A stretch of DNA of 64,000 nt from Paenibacillus donghaensis (GTDB lineage Bacteria; Bacillota; Bacilli; Paenibacillales; Paenibacillaceae). The notes below the pieces were generated by a model that had not been told where the DNA came from, did not search any database, and saw nothing but the letters and a program-made list of their open reading frames with translations. Numbering within the stretch: the first letter of the stretch is position 1; every line of letters begins with the position of its first letter. The stretch spans positions 4,774,001 through 4,838,000 of the forward strand of contig NZ_CP021780.1 in the NCBI RefSeq assembly GCF_002192415.1, given 5' to 3'. Positions 1 to 8,167 of the stretch are shown one piece after another. A program made the translations under genes and the position numbers.

Positions 1-70
1 ATAGTGTTGTCGGGATGGCGCTTAGAATTTGCAGAAATGCCGTCCAGATAAATGAAGGGTCCAGCTTCAT
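1..70 (-). CDS. tcyM: Amino-acid (cystine-type) ABC permease, TcyM-like, N-terminal fragment
   Basis: Only the first 23 codons are inside the window. The ATG at 70-68 overlaps the stop of the preceding permease as ATGA, a sign of translational coupling. The visible peptide begins MKLDPSFIWTAFLQIL and then SAIPTTL, which resembles the start of TcyM-type polar amino-acid permeases. By analogy with the Bacillus tcyJKLMN operon it would pair with the neighbouring TcyL-like permease to form the membrane channel, with an ATPase gene expected next, beyond the window edge. The assignment rests on a short N-terminus plus context. Confidence 0.6.
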   Translation of the reverse strand, partial: MKLDPSFIWTAFLQILSAIPTTL

Positions 71-852
71 AAACCGCCACCTCCCTTGCTAGAGCCCATG
101 TGTGCAATAATTTGCCGATAGGAGCCGTTTTTGAGCAATGTGAACGTTTGGGTTCCGGGACTAGGCTGTGCTTCATGACGCAGGAGACGATGCTCCGCCA
201 CCAGCAGCAGCCGTTCTATCGTATAGCTGATCACCAGATAGATTAGGGCCAGGGCAATGTAGGTTTCTATGAAGTGCTGACTTAGGCTGGCGAGGGTCTG
301 TGCTTTGCCCGTCATCTCCATAACCCCTAGAGTGAAGGCCAGTGAAGTATCCTTCAGCAGCGCGATTACCAGATTGGAGAACACAGGAACAGCCACAGCA
401 AGCGCCTGAGGAAGTACAATCCGTGAAAAAGCCTGGTAGGCGGTCATTCCAGTAGCATAAGCTGCTTCCACCTGCCCCCTATCCACCGCCTTTACCGAGG
501 CGCGGATCATTTCGGACATAAACGCACCTGTATGCAGCCCGTAGGTCAGAATGACAAAGACCAGCACTGGCGTGCGTGTCATATCCACATGAACCAGCTT
601 CATCAGTTCAGGCAGACCGTAATAGAACAGGAACAGCTGGATCAGAATCGGAGTCCCCCGGAAGAACGAGATATAGATCTCAGCGAAGGTCTTCAGAACT
701 GGAATTTGATACAGACGAGGAAGGGCTACAACAAAGCCCACAACGATACCGGCCAGAAGGGAGCAGATCACGATCAGCAGAGTTGTATTCAACGTAGTCA
801 GCAGTTTGGGCAAATAGGTGATGATGAAGCTGAAGTCAAACGGCGCACCCAT
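67..852 (-). CDS. tcyL: Amino-acid (L-cystine-type) ABC transporter permease, TcyL-like
   Basis: A 261-residue integral membrane protein of the polar amino-acid uptake (HisM/TcyL) family. It has N-terminal hydrophobic segments, the FFRGTPILIQ motif near residues 65-75 and an EAA loop (EAAYATGMTAYQAF, then RIVLPQALA) near residues 130-155 that contacts the ATPase. The C-terminus carries a polar tail of about 35 residues ending in a Gly run, longer than usual for this family. It lies 33 bp after the binding-protein gene and overlaps the next permease by 4 bp, so the genes form one operon. Cystine as substrate is inferred from similarity and context; another amino acid is possible. Confidence 0.8.
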   Translation of the reverse strand: MGAPFDFSFIITYLPKLLTTLNTTLLIVICSLLAGIVVGFVVALPRLYQIPVLKTFAEIYISFFRGTPILIQLFLFYYGLPELMKLVHVDMTRTPVLVFVILTYGLHTGAFMSEMIRASVKAVDRGQVEAAYATGMTAYQAFSRIVLPQALAVAVPVFSNLVIALLKDTSLAFTLGVMEMTGKAQTLASLSQHFIETYIALALIYLVISYTIERLLLVAEHRLLRHEAQPSPGTQTFTLLKNGSYRQIIAHMGSSKGGGGL

Positions 853-885
853 AAGCTCCCCCCTTCACCTTATCTGAAATGCCGG

Positions 886-1743
886 TCATTGAACCGTGGC
901 TGCGGTAACATCCGCACCCAGCCATTCCGTACTTAACTTGCCGAGGGTGCCATCTGCCTTCAGTTCCTTGACCGCCCCGTCAATGGCATCTGACAGCTTC
1001 TGCGACTCGGCATCATCCTTGCGGAATACATAGAGAATATCTGCGGAGGACAGCTCATCGCCTGTAGCCTTCAGCTGGGTCTGCGGATCAATGACCGGCA
1101 ATACAAAATCGGCAGCGAGCGTAGCGTCGACACGCCCCGTGATGATCTGGCTCACCGTGTCATTAGCCGCACCGTTCTGGTAGACAATCTCAATCGCGTT
1201 GTCATGCTCCTTGTTGTAGTTCTCCAGAATTTGCGCTTGCGCACTGGTTGCGCCTGTCAGCACCTTTTTCCCCTCCAGGTCCTCAAGCGACTGAATCGAG
1301 TCATTGTCTTTGGCCACAACAATACGGTTTCTCCATTGGGCGTAAGGCTCTTTATTGAAGGAATACTTCAGCTCCCGCTCCGGATTCTTCTCCATGACAT
1401 GAGCGACCAGGTCAATTTTTGAAGTCTCCAGGCTGAGCAGCAAATTGCTGAAATCCATGGTCTGCAGTTCGAACTCATATTCTGGAAGACGGCTGTCAAT
1501 TTCTTTGATCAACTCCACATCGAATCCGGTCAGCTTGCCATTCTCATCAATGAAGCAGACCTTCGGAAAAGCAGTACCCGTGCCCACGATGATTTTGGTT
1601 GCCTTAACTGCCCCGGCAGTTTGGTCCGCTCCTGCAGCAGAAGTGCTGTTGTTGCTGCTGACTGAGCTGTTATTGTTAGAGCCACAGCCGGCAATACCCA
1701 GTGTTAATAATCCAACAAATACCAGCGAGCTCATCTTCTTCAT
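886..1743 (-). CDS. Extracellular amino-acid-binding lipoprotein (cystine-type SBP)
   Basis: A 285-residue substrate-binding lipoprotein. The signal peptide ends in the lipobox LGIAGC with the lipidated Cys at residue 20, followed by a Ser/Asn-rich linker. The mature part has the family 3 solute-binding fold, with features such as GKLTGFDVELIKEI and ALAADFVLP-like segments. It captures the amino acid outside the membrane and hands it to the downstream permeases. The start is supported by AGGGGA before ATG. It is the first gene of the transporter operon and follows the LysR gene in the same direction. It resembles TcyJ/TcyK, but I cannot tell which. Confidence 0.82.
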   Translation of the reverse strand: MKKMSSLVFVGLLTLGIAGCGSNNNSSVSSNNSTSAAGADQTAGAVKATKIIVGTGTAFPKVCFIDENGKLTGFDVELIKEIDSRLPEYEFELQTMDFSNLLLSLETSKIDLVAHVMEKNPERELKYSFNKEPYAQWRNRIVVAKDNDSIQSLEDLEGKKVLTGATSAQAQILENYNKEHDNAIEIVYQNGAANDTVSQIITGRVDATLAADFVLPVIDPQTQLKATGDELSSADILYVFRKDDAESQKLSDAIDGAVKELKADGTLGKLSTEWLGADVTAATVQ

Positions 1744-1778
1744 GCTTACATCCCCTTATTCCTATCGATTTAGTCAAG

Positions 1779-1807
1779 ATTATATGCCATTCACTTTATC
1801 ACGCTAT
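1779..1807 (-). promoter_or_regulatory. Putative promoter of the amino-acid transporter operon
   Basis: On the minus strand a perfect TATAAT (1784-1779) lies 36 bp upstream of the binding-protein ATG. The region 17 bp further upstream (ATAGCG) is a poor -35 match, as expected for a promoter that needs an activator such as the adjacent LysR protein. Confidence 0.45.
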
Positions 1808-1862
1808 CCTTAGCTGCGCTAATAGAGTTTTTTAATCCATTTATACAAGAAGTCGATCTTCA

Positions 1863-1913
1863 AGCAGAAACGGCCTCGTCGTCCTCTGTAAGTGGCGGCC
1901 TCCGTTTCTGCTA
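1863..1913. repeat. Dispersed AGAAACGG hairpin, copy A, at the 3' end of the LysR gene
   Basis: Inverted arms AGCAGAAACGG and CCGTTTCTGCT enclose a GGCC-containing core. The element overlaps the TAG stop (1913-1911) of the LysR gene, so it probably ends that transcript, although no U-run follows on the minus strand. Related copies lie at 7124, 17660, 21080, 36374 and 57254. Confidence 0.65.
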
Positions 1914-2792
1914 TATTTTAAGATAACCTGCCCCCAGCTCCAGCAGCGTTTGCACAAATCCGCCATTCTCACCATTCAAGGAGATCAGACTCGTCCGCAG
2001 CGAGATCCCCGCCGTCTCGGCAATATCTACCCGAATCAATGCTCCGGCTTCTACCTCCTCCTGCACACTTAAGGCCGGAAGGAAACAAATACCTGCTTTC
2101 TGAAGCACCAGCTTCTTGGCTGTCTCCAGGTTATCCACCTGATATACAATATTCGGCGGGCGTTCCATGCTCTCGAAGACCCGGTGCAGCCTCATCCAGT
2201 CCAACGAACCACATTCGAAAAAAACAAGCGTCTCCTCCACGATGTCCTGAATCAAAGCACTGCCCTTTTGCACCAGGGGATGGCCCTTATACACATATAG
2301 CGAGATCGGGTCCTCGCAGAACGGGAAGGCCTGAATCGCCGGGTTCACAACCTTGCGGATAAAAGCCAGGTCAATCTCCTTGCTCTGCAGCTTCTCAATC
2401 AAATAATCCGTAGGGGCCGTGATCAATTTGATGTTAATATGCGGATACTCCTTAAGCAGCTGGGGCAGAAGCTGCGGCATCACGTAATTGGATACGGATA
2501 CTGTACTGCCGATTCTCAGTTCATTCGGAACAAGCCCCTTGGACTGAATCTGGTGTTTGCCTGTTTGGTAGACCTGCAGAATCTGCTGGGCAAAAGGGAG
2601 AAACTGCCTGCCTTTATCTGTAAGGCTAATCTGTTTGCCCAGCCGGTCAAACACCTTGCAATCCAGCTCCCGCTCCAGTGACTGAATGCGTGCTGTGACC
2701 GTCGGCTGCGAGATGTAGAGAACATCCGCGGCTTTGTTGAAGCTGCCATAGTGATTGATATACACAAAAGCCTCAATATTATCAATGTTCAA
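1911..2792 (-). CDS. LysR-family transcriptional regulator
   Basis: A 293-residue LysR-type regulator. Residues 1-60 form the winged helix-turn-helix (GSFNKAADVLYISQPTVTAR), followed by the linker helix and a periplasmic-binding-like effector domain (residues 90-290). The start is a TTG preceded at proper distance by a run of G (AGGGGGGG). It lies directly upstream of the amino-acid ABC operon in the same orientation, so it is a candidate activator of that operon, comparable to AscR/YtlI next to the tcy operon of Bacillus. The effector (for example O-acetylserine or N-acetylcysteine) cannot be read from the sequence. Confidence 0.85.
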   Translation of the reverse strand: MNIDNIEAFVYINHYGSFNKAADVLYISQPTVTARIQSLERELDCKVFDRLGKQISLTDKGRQFLPFAQQILQVYQTGKHQIQSKGLVPNELRIGSTVSVSNYVMPQLLPQLLKEYPHINIKLITAPTDYLIEKLQSKEIDLAFIRKVVNPAIQAFPFCEDPISLYVYKGHPLVQKGSALIQDIVEETLVFFECGSLDWMRLHRVFESMERPPNIVYQVDNLETAKKLVLQKAGICFLPALSVQEEVEAGALIRVDIAETAGISLRTSLISLNGENGGFVQTLLELGAGYLKI

Positions 2793-2830
2793 TGGAAATC
2801 CCCCCCTTCACACTTAATTTAAACTATTCC

Positions 2831-2899
2831 CATTGTTTAACAATGAATTAAAGCCGAAGCTGCCCATTGAATCACAAAACCCAATAGAACTTTTCTATT
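2831..2899. promoter_or_regulatory. Two palindromes upstream of the LysR gene
   Basis: Perfect palindromes CATTGTTTAACAATG (2831-2845) and AATAGAACTTTTCTATT (2883-2899) lie 39 and 91 bp upstream of the LysR start. They are candidate sites for autoregulation or for control of the divergent acetyltransferase promoter. No binding evidence exists beyond symmetry. Confidence 0.4.
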
Positions 2900-2961
2900 C
2901 ATTAATCGGATTTGTTAAATATATATTATGCAGGGCGGAATTATAAGTTATAATAACGCTC

Positions 2962-3096
2962 ATATAGAACGTGAACTTAAGAATTATATAGAACGTGAAC
3001 TTAAGAATGTTACATACGGAGTTGCCAGGAAGCCCTATGCATCAGGCTTTCTGGCAACTCCACTACTCCATTCTTAAGTTCATCTTATATAGATCC
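2962..3096. repeat. Nested inverted/direct repeat in the acetyltransferase leader
   Basis: Two 23-bp direct repeats (2962-2984 and 2986-3008, each ending GAACTTAAGAAT) are followed by a long hairpin (arms GGAGTTGCCAG... and ...CTGGCAACTCC, 3018-3061, about 17 bp with one G:U pair). An inverted copy of the repeat (ATTCTTAAGTTC, then ATATAGAT, 3070-3096) closes the structure. The ensemble ends 24 bp before the GNAT start codon. It could be a leader RNA structure, a DNA cruciform or a small mobile element. No U-run follows the inner hairpin. Confidence 0.75.
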
Positions 3097-3120
3097 ATTT
3101 CTTAGCCTACAGGGGGACAT

Positions 3121-3708
3121 ATGATGAGTGATTCAAGCCAAGTTATAATTCGTGAAGCAGCCGACTCCGACCGTGAGGCCATAGCCGCTGTCCTACTGGA
3201 AGCCTATGGCCAATATTCAGCCTTCATGCCTGAAGCGGCCTGGGTGGAGTACCGGAATTCGATTCTTGAGTCAGTTAACGGAGAAGCTCCAGCCGGACGA
3301 ATTATTGCCGAGATCGGCAACCAAATCGTGGGCAGTGTCCTGCTGTTTCTCTCCTCGGAAGCGGCTTATGGAAAGCCGGAGCTGGGGATACAGTCCCCCA
3401 TCATCCGTTTGCTTGCCGTTTCTCCGGGCGCCAGGGGCCAGGGAGTGGCAGAACGGCTGATCGCCGAAGCAGCCGTAAGATCCGCCAAGCTTGGTGCGGC
3501 CACTTTGAATCTTCACACCTCGGACATGATGTCCGCCGCCGTCAGACTCTATGAGAGATTAGGCTTTCAGCGTGCCTACGAGACTGATATTATGAACGGC
3601 GATATTCTTGTCAAAGGATATCGCCTAGGTCTTGTGCCTGCTCCGCAGTCTACCATTTCTGCTGAAATGGATGCCGAGTATGGCGCTCCCCCCCATAATC
3701 GGCGATAA
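3121..3708 (+). CDS. GNAT-family N-acetyltransferase
   Basis: A 195-residue cytoplasmic acetyltransferase. The acetyl-CoA pyrophosphate loop GARGQGVAERLI starts at about residue 103, after the beta-strand IIRLLAVSP, and the C-terminal half contains the typical AVRLYERLGFQRAYE motif. The start ATG follows AGGGGG at good spacing; a second ATG is adjacent. The stop codon abuts the histidine kinase gene, so it is probably the first gene of an operon with the two-component system. The substrate is unknown. The context (sensor plus antibiotic-type ABC exporter) makes a role in modifying a toxic compound possible but unproven. Confidence 0.82.
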   Translation: MMSDSSQVIIREAADSDREAIAAVLLEAYGQYSAFMPEAAWVEYRNSILESVNGEAPAGRIIAEIGNQIVGSVLLFLSSEAAYGKPELGIQSPIIRLLAVSPGARGQGVAERLIAEAAVRSAKLGAATLNLHTSDMMSAAVRLYERLGFQRAYETDIMNGDILVKGYRLGLVPAPQSTISAEMDAEYGAPPHNRR

Positions 3709-3741
3709 TTGGCATACCCTACCCTCAAAGGATGTGTCCTC

Positions 3742-4659
3742 ATGCTGGCGGTTTCGATTCTGCTTATGGTTCTGTTGATCGGCCAAAGTCTGTACCTGTT
3801 CTATTACAAAAACCAAATAAAGGATATAGCCAATCAGCTTGCTTTTATTTCCAAACACCATTCCTTCAAATTCATCGAAACACAGATTAAACCCAAAGAA
3901 ATCGACAGCCTGATCCGGGAATGCAATGGCCTGTTAACCCGCATTAGAGCGGTGGATCAGCAGGCTGCGTTGAGGAATGAAGAGGTCAATGACACGGTGA
4001 TCAGCCTGTCCCATGATATAAGAACCCCGCTGACTTCTCTGGACGGCTATTTGCAATTGGCAGAACGTTCGCAGGACCCGCAGGAGCACACTCGTTACGT
4101 CACATTGGCCCGTTCCAGGATTCAGCTGATTCTTAAGCTGGTCGATGAGCTGTTTCTGTATACGAAGCTGCAGAATCCGGAATATAGAATTGACCTGAAG
4201 CCCATCGACGTGATCGCTCTGCTGAAGCGCAGCCTGTTCTCCTTCATGGATGAATTTGCCGCTGCCGGCGAGGAGCCGCAGATCAGTCTACCGGAGTCAA
4301 CAGTGGTTGTTATGGCCCAAGGCAACGCCCTGGAACGGGTGTTTGAGAACATTCTCAGGAACTATTTCGTCCATGGGGCAGGCTCTTTGTCGATCCGTTA
4401 TGAAGATCAGCAGAACCGCGCGTGCATTCATTTTGCCAATCTGCTTCCTCCCGGCAGCACGGTCAACCCGGATCAGATCTTTACCCGCTTCTATAAGGCC
4501 GATTCTTCGCGTACCGTCCATTCCTCCGGCCTGGGTCTGTCGATTGTGAAATCACTGGTGGACAAAATGGATGGCCATACCCAGGCAGAGCTGACGGGCG
4601 AACTGTTCTGCATAAGTGCGGTGTTCAACAAAATCCTGAAGGAGATTACATATGAGTGA
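3742..4659 (+). CDS. Two-component sensor histidine kinase
   Basis: A sensor kinase of about 305 residues with one N-terminal membrane helix (MLAVSILLMVLLIGQSLYLF). The H-box SLSHDIRTPLTSL places the phospho-acceptor His near residue 91, followed by a dimerisation helix, the N-box ERVFENILRNY and the G-box SGLGLSIVKSLVDKMDG. It lacks a large extracellular domain, as do intramembrane-sensing kinases of antibiotic-response systems. The frame is open from a TTG at 3709, but ATG 3742 has AAAGGA at proper spacing and precedes the membrane helix, so it is preferred. It overlaps the response regulator by 8 bp. Confidence 0.85.
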   Translation: MLAVSILLMVLLIGQSLYLFYYKNQIKDIANQLAFISKHHSFKFIETQIKPKEIDSLIRECNGLLTRIRAVDQQAALRNEEVNDTVISLSHDIRTPLTSLDGYLQLAERSQDPQEHTRYVTLARSRIQLILKLVDELFLYTKLQNPEYRIDLKPIDVIALLKRSLFSFMDEFAAAGEEPQISLPESTVVVMAQGNALERVFENILRNYFVHGAGSLSIRYEDQQNRACIHFANLLPPGSTVNPDQIFTRFYKADSSRTVHSSGLGLSIVKSLVDKMDGHTQAELTGELFCISAVFNKILKEITYE

Positions 4660-5347
4660 TGCTGTGAGGAATCCCAGAATCCTGATCATTGAAGACGATG
4701 AGCATATCAATCAGATTCTCTATGACGGGCTTGTGCGCGAAGGTTTCGTCTGCACCCAGGCCTATTCTGGCAGTGAGGGGAAGATGAATACAGCCCGCAG
4801 CGAATATCAGCTGATTCTGCTCGATCTGATGCTGCCCGGAGGCTCGGGAGAAGAATTCATGTCCTATTTGCGTACGGAATTGAAGTCGGCAGTGCCGGTA
4901 ATCATCCTGTCGGCCAAGGATCAGTTGGATCATAAATTGAACCTGTTTAGTCTGGGTGCCGACGACTATGTGACGAAACCATTCGAGCTGCAAGAGCTGC
5001 TGGCCCGGGTGAATGTGCATATCAAGCGGAATGCCAAGGCGATGCCTATCGAGCAATACAAGCATAAGGAGCTGCTGCTGGACTGCAGTACCTACAGTGT
5101 CAGGCTGAAGGATAATGAGCTGTCCCTCACCCGGCAGGAGTTTCGAATTCTGGAGCTGCTACTGAAGTATCCCGAGAGGGTGTTTACGAAGCAAGACCTG
5201 TATGAGCTGGCCTGGGATGAGGTTTATTTGGGGGAAGACAAGACCATAACGGTCCACATCAGCAATATCCGCAACAAAATCAAAGCCTACACCCGCGACT
5301 CTTATATTGATACGGTCTGGGGAATTGGTTTTCGGCTCAGCAAATAA
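4652..5347 (+). CDS. OmpR/PhoB-family response regulator
   Basis: A 231-residue regulator. The receiver domain (residues 8-120) has the acidic pair EDD at 14-16, the phospho-acceptor Asp58 in LLDLMLPG and Lys109 in TKPFE. The C-terminal winged helix includes LTRQEFRILELLLKYPERVFTKQ (in part) and ITVHISNIRNKI. It is translationally coupled to the kinase by the 8-bp overlap. The likely target is the ABC exporter operon just downstream, where two direct repeats of TCTTAACC/TCTTAGCC precede the start. Confidence 0.9.
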   Translation: MSDAVRNPRILIIEDDEHINQILYDGLVREGFVCTQAYSGSEGKMNTARSEYQLILLDLMLPGGSGEEFMSYLRTELKSAVPVIILSAKDQLDHKLNLFSLGADDYVTKPFELQELLARVNVHIKRNAKAMPIEQYKHKELLLDCSTYSVRLKDNELSLTRQEFRILELLLKYPERVFTKQDLYELAWDEVYLGEDKTITVHISNIRNKIKAYTRDSYIDTVWGIGFRLSK

Positions 5348-5353
5348 GCGGCT

Positions 5354-5391
5354 TTGACATTTCTTAACCTTTGCTTGGCGATATCTTAGCC
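5354..5391 (+). promoter_or_regulatory. Putative response-regulator-controlled promoter of the ABC exporter
   Basis: A consensus -35 TTGACA (5354-5359) is present, but no good -10 lies 17 bp downstream. Direct repeats TCTTAACC (5362-5369) and TCTTAGCC (5384-5391) are spaced 22 bp, about two helical turns, as expected for tandem binding of an OmpR-type regulator. Confidence 0.4.
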
Positions 5392-5428
5392 CCGATCGTG
5401 CAGAATGATACGTATGGAGGTGCTTAAC

Positions 5429-6358
5429 ATGCCGGAATGTATCATTGAGATTACCCAGCTTACCAAGACTTACAAAGCCAAAGCGGCGGTCCGCAATGCC
5501 AATCTGAGCATAGGCAAGGGTGAAATTGTCGGGCTGATCGGTCAGAATGGAGCGGGGAAATCAACCCTGCTGAAGATGATATGCGGGCTGATCTATCCGA
5601 CATCGGGTGAAATCCAGCTGTTTAATGAGGCTGCAGGTGACCGGCCTGCGCTGTTTGAACGGATGGGACAGCTTATTGAACGCCCCGGACTGTACCCGAA
5701 TGACACCGCGTATGAACATTTATATGCACTGGCTCTGTCGCGTGGGCTTAAAGACAGCAGGCAGCAGATGGAGGCTCTGCTCCAGCGGGTGGGTCTTGCG
5801 CACGTGCGGAAGACGAAGGTGAGGCATTACTCCATGGGAATGAAGCAGCGGCTCGGGATTGCCCTCGCCCTACTCGGCAGCCCGGATGTGCTGATCCTGG
5901 ATGAGCCGATTAATGGCCTGGACCCGCAGGGGATTGTGGAAATCCGCAAGCTGATTCTGGAGCTGAGCCAGACCGGATTAACCGTGATCATCTCCAGTCA
6001 TATTCTGGAGGAGCTGTCGAAGATAGCGACCAAATATGCGATCATTCACAAGGGTCACATTGTTGAGGTGATCTCAAGAGAGGATCTGCTGCACAGCTGC
6101 GAGGAACGGATTGAGCTTGAAATGGATGATGTGACAACAGTCCTTCCGCTTGTGGAACAGCACCTGCAGATTACCGATTATAAAGTGGTTGATCTCCACA
6201 CCCTGTATATCTATGATTCTACCATCGAGAATTATCAGCTCAGCAAGCTTCTGGTAGAGCACGGATTGACCTTCCATTCGATCACTACACACAAACAAAG
6301 TCTGGAGCAATATTTCCTGGAGCGCACACAGGCAGCGGGAGGTGAGCTCAATGATTAA
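5429..6358 (+). CDS. ABC transporter ATP-binding protein, bacitracin/lantibiotic exporter type
   Basis: A 309-residue ATPase. Walker A is GQNGAGKST at residues 38-46, the signature YSMGMKQRLGIALAL at 134-148, Walker B VLILDEP at 154-160 and the H-loop His near residue 191 (ISSHILEEL). The C-terminal extension of about 90 residues is usual in BcrA/lantibiotic-immunity ATPases. The frame extends upstream to 5405, but GGAGGTG at 5416-5422 places the start at ATG 5429. It energises the permease encoded next, with which it overlaps by 8 bp. Export or immunity against a peptide antibiotic is inferred from family and the adjoining two-component system. Confidence 0.88.
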   Translation: MPECIIEITQLTKTYKAKAAVRNANLSIGKGEIVGLIGQNGAGKSTLLKMICGLIYPTSGEIQLFNEAAGDRPALFERMGQLIERPGLYPNDTAYEHLYALALSRGLKDSRQQMEALLQRVGLAHVRKTKVRHYSMGMKQRLGIALALLGSPDVLILDEPINGLDPQGIVEIRKLILELSQTGLTVIISSHILEELSKIATKYAIIHKGHIVEVISREDLLHSCEERIELEMDDVTTVLPLVEQHLQITDYKVVDLHTLYIYDSTIENYQLSKLLVEHGLTFHSITTHKQSLEQYFLERTQAAGGELND

Positions 6359-7115
6359 TCTGCTCCGAATGGATTTATACCGTTTTAAAAAGAACCGGAT
6401 TATGGCCCTGCTGCTGCTCATCTTCTGCGCCTTTCAAATCTTCGGCATCTTTATGATGCGGCAATATGAATCCACCCTGCAAGACATCGGGATACCGGTC
6501 CGTGCCATGAACGAAAGCCAGTTTATGCAGCACGTCTTATCCCAGTCGCCTTCCTGGATGCTGATGTACATTATGGTCTTCAGTGTTTATTTCTATCTGA
6601 GTGAACACCAGAGCGGATTCTATAAGAATTATATCTCGATGAACAACGCGCGGACCCATTCCACCGTTTCCAAAATCCTCATCCTGGCGCTGTTCACCGG
6701 GCTGATGTTTGTCACGCTGTTTGTAGCCGACCTCGCGGGCAGAGCTATGTTCTTCGATCAGGCCAGCATCGGCGATTGGGGTTATTTACTCAAAATGCTG
6801 ATAGGCCAGTTCCTGCTGCATTGGGCCTTCGCTATTCTAATGCTCTGCATCTCCATGATTACCAGACATGTGATTGTAAGTATAACCGCCGGATTGATCC
6901 TCGCCTTGAATGTCGTGGGTATGCTGCTGGCTGGCCTTGAATCGCTGATGAGTAAGGTTCAGCTATCCCAATATCTGCTGGTGAATACGATAATGAGCAG
7001 CAAGGATCTCAATCACAGCGGTGATCTGATTCATGTTGGGGGCGTCGCGGTGTTCTCGATTCTGCTCTTCTCCTGGGTAGCCGTTAGGTTCAAACAGAGA
7101 GAGGATTTGGGCTGA
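6351..7115 (+). CDS. ABC-2-type permease of the antibiotic exporter
   Basis: A 254-residue membrane protein with about six hydrophobic segments: near residues 18-37, 70-88 and 105-130, then three toward the C-terminus (WAFAILMLCISMI, ITAGLILALNVVGMLLAG, VAVFSILLFSWVAV). It begins with MINLLRMDLYRFKKNR, typical of ABC-2 permeases of bacitracin and lantibiotic exporters. ATG 6351 follows GGGAGG and overlaps the end of the ATPase gene. A GTG at 6342 is in frame but lies within the ribosome binding site. It should form the export channel with the preceding ATPase. The substrate is unknown. Confidence 0.8.
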   Translation: MINLLRMDLYRFKKNRIMALLLLIFCAFQIFGIFMMRQYESTLQDIGIPVRAMNESQFMQHVLSQSPSWMLMYIMVFSVYFYLSEHQSGFYKNYISMNNARTHSTVSKILILALFTGLMFVTLFVADLAGRAMFFDQASIGDWGYLLKMLIGQFLLHWAFAILMLCISMITRHVIVSITAGLILALNVVGMLLAGLESLMSKVQLSQYLLVNTIMSSKDLNHSGDLIHVGGVAVFSILLFSWVAVRFKQREDLG

Positions 7116-7123
7116 ATGCAAGA

Positions 7124-7167
7124 AGAAACGGATTAGCCGTCCTCTACATAAGGCGGCATCCGTTTCT
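7124..7167. repeat. Dispersed AGAAACGG hairpin, copy B, after the ABC permease
   Basis: Perfect 10-bp arms AGAAACGGAT (7124-7133) and ATCCGTTTCT (7158-7167) surround TAGCCGTCCTCTACATAAGG-like sequence. It begins 8 bp after the permease stop and probably acts as its transcript end. The rest of the gap to 7404 holds no recognisable gene. Confidence 0.7.
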
Positions 7168-7404
7168 GTGAGAGTTTCACATATGGGTTGAATTTATGAA
7201 ACTGCTGTTGATGGACAGCCAGCGGTTCCACTCTAAAATGTGACAGGGATATGGATATTTATCTCAATTAAAGAATATTGTTCTATGCACACGTGTTCCG
7301 AATATCCTAAGTATCGGGTGTAAGGCAGAGGTGCACATCTGTCCAGAAACCCTCAAGGTACCGGTTCGCCGGACCGTATCCTAATGCTGAAGGGCGGAAT
7401 ATTT

Positions 7405-8082
7405 TTGAAAAAGGTTTGGGGATTACTCCTGTCGGTTGCTATGCTGTCCATATTCTATGTTGCCACTCCTGCTGAGGTATCAGCCGCTTCACCGATTGTT
7501 GTCAATAAGACGATTATTGTTGAGGCTGGGAAACCCTTCGACGGCAAAGGCCAGACTTATGTCGCCAATGCCAGTACGCTTGGAGATGGCAGCCAGGCAG
7601 AGAACCAGAAACCGATCTTCCAGCTGGAGAAGAATGCCACGCTCAAGAATGTAATTATCGGCGCTCCCGGCGCAGACGGGGTGCATTGTTATGGAAACGC
7701 TACAATTTCCAATGTAACCTGGCAGGATGTCGGCGAAGACGCACTGACCCTCAAAGCCTCCGGCACGGTCAATATCACAGGCGGCGGTGCGTACAAAGCT
7801 TACGATAAAGTGTTCCAGGCCAATGCAGCGGGCACAATCAACATTAAGAACTTCAAGGCTGACGATATCGGCAAGCTGGCCCGCCAGAACGGCGGAACCT
7901 CCTACGCCGTGAACTTCACTCTGGACAACTCGGACATCTCCAATGTCAAAGACTCCATCTTCCGTACCAACAGCAGCAGCAGCTCCGCCAAAATCACCAA
8001 CACACGTTACCATAATGTACCAACCCTCTTCAAAGGTTTTGCCTCCGGCAAAACCAGCCAATCAGGCAATACACAGTATTGA
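7405..8082 (+). CDS. Secreted pectate lyase, polysaccharide lyase family 3
   Basis: A 225-residue enzyme. The Sec signal peptide ([18 protein letters not shown]...) ends near VSA-AS around residue 27, leaving a mature protein of about 198 residues, the size of small PL3 lyases. Family features are repeated beta-helix turns, [20 protein letters not shown] followed by EDALTLK (acidic residues expected to bind calcium) and [15 protein letters not shown] with a conserved Arg. It cleaves polygalacturonate by beta-elimination outside the cell. The TTG at 7405 is chosen because AAGGGCGGA lies just before it; an ATG at 7384 would prolong the signal peptide. It stands alone, but pectin genes lie 13 kb away. 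Confidence 0.88.
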   Translation: MKKVWGLLLSVAMLSIFYVATPAEVSAASPIVVNKTIIVEAGKPFDGKGQTYVANASTLGDGSQAENQKPIFQLEKNATLKNVIIGAPGADGVHCYGNATISNVTWQDVGEDALTLKASGTVNITGGGAYKAYDKVFQANAAGTINIKNFKADDIGKLARQNGGTSYAVNFTLDNSDISNVKDSIFRTNSSSSSAKITNTRYHNVPTLFKGFASGKTSQSGNTQY

Positions 8083-8113
8083 GACGGGGTAGGCTAAGCA
8101 GGTAGAAATTATA

Positions 8114-8157
8114 GAAACCGCCTCCATTTCGGCTTAAGCCGGGGTGGGGGTGGTTTC
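8114..8157 (+). terminator. Hairpin after the pectate lyase gene
   Basis: Arms GAAACCGCC (8114) and GGTGGTTTC (ending 8157) with an inner CGGCTTAAGCCG palindrome follow the lyase stop by about 30 bp. There is only a weak T-rich tail (GGTGTTAT), so it may be a stabilising hairpin rather than a strong terminator. Confidence 0.5.
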
Positions 8158-8167
8158 GGTGTTATAC

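Noticed and set aside
3018..3061. T-box or amino-acid riboswitch in the acetyltransferase leader
   Set aside because: The strong hairpin lacks the T-box sequence and a following U-run; no known riboswitch core was recognised.
7489..8061. 190-codon minus-strand frame opposite the pectate lyase
   Set aside because: Antisense shadow of a clear PL3 gene; no ribosome site or recognisable domain.
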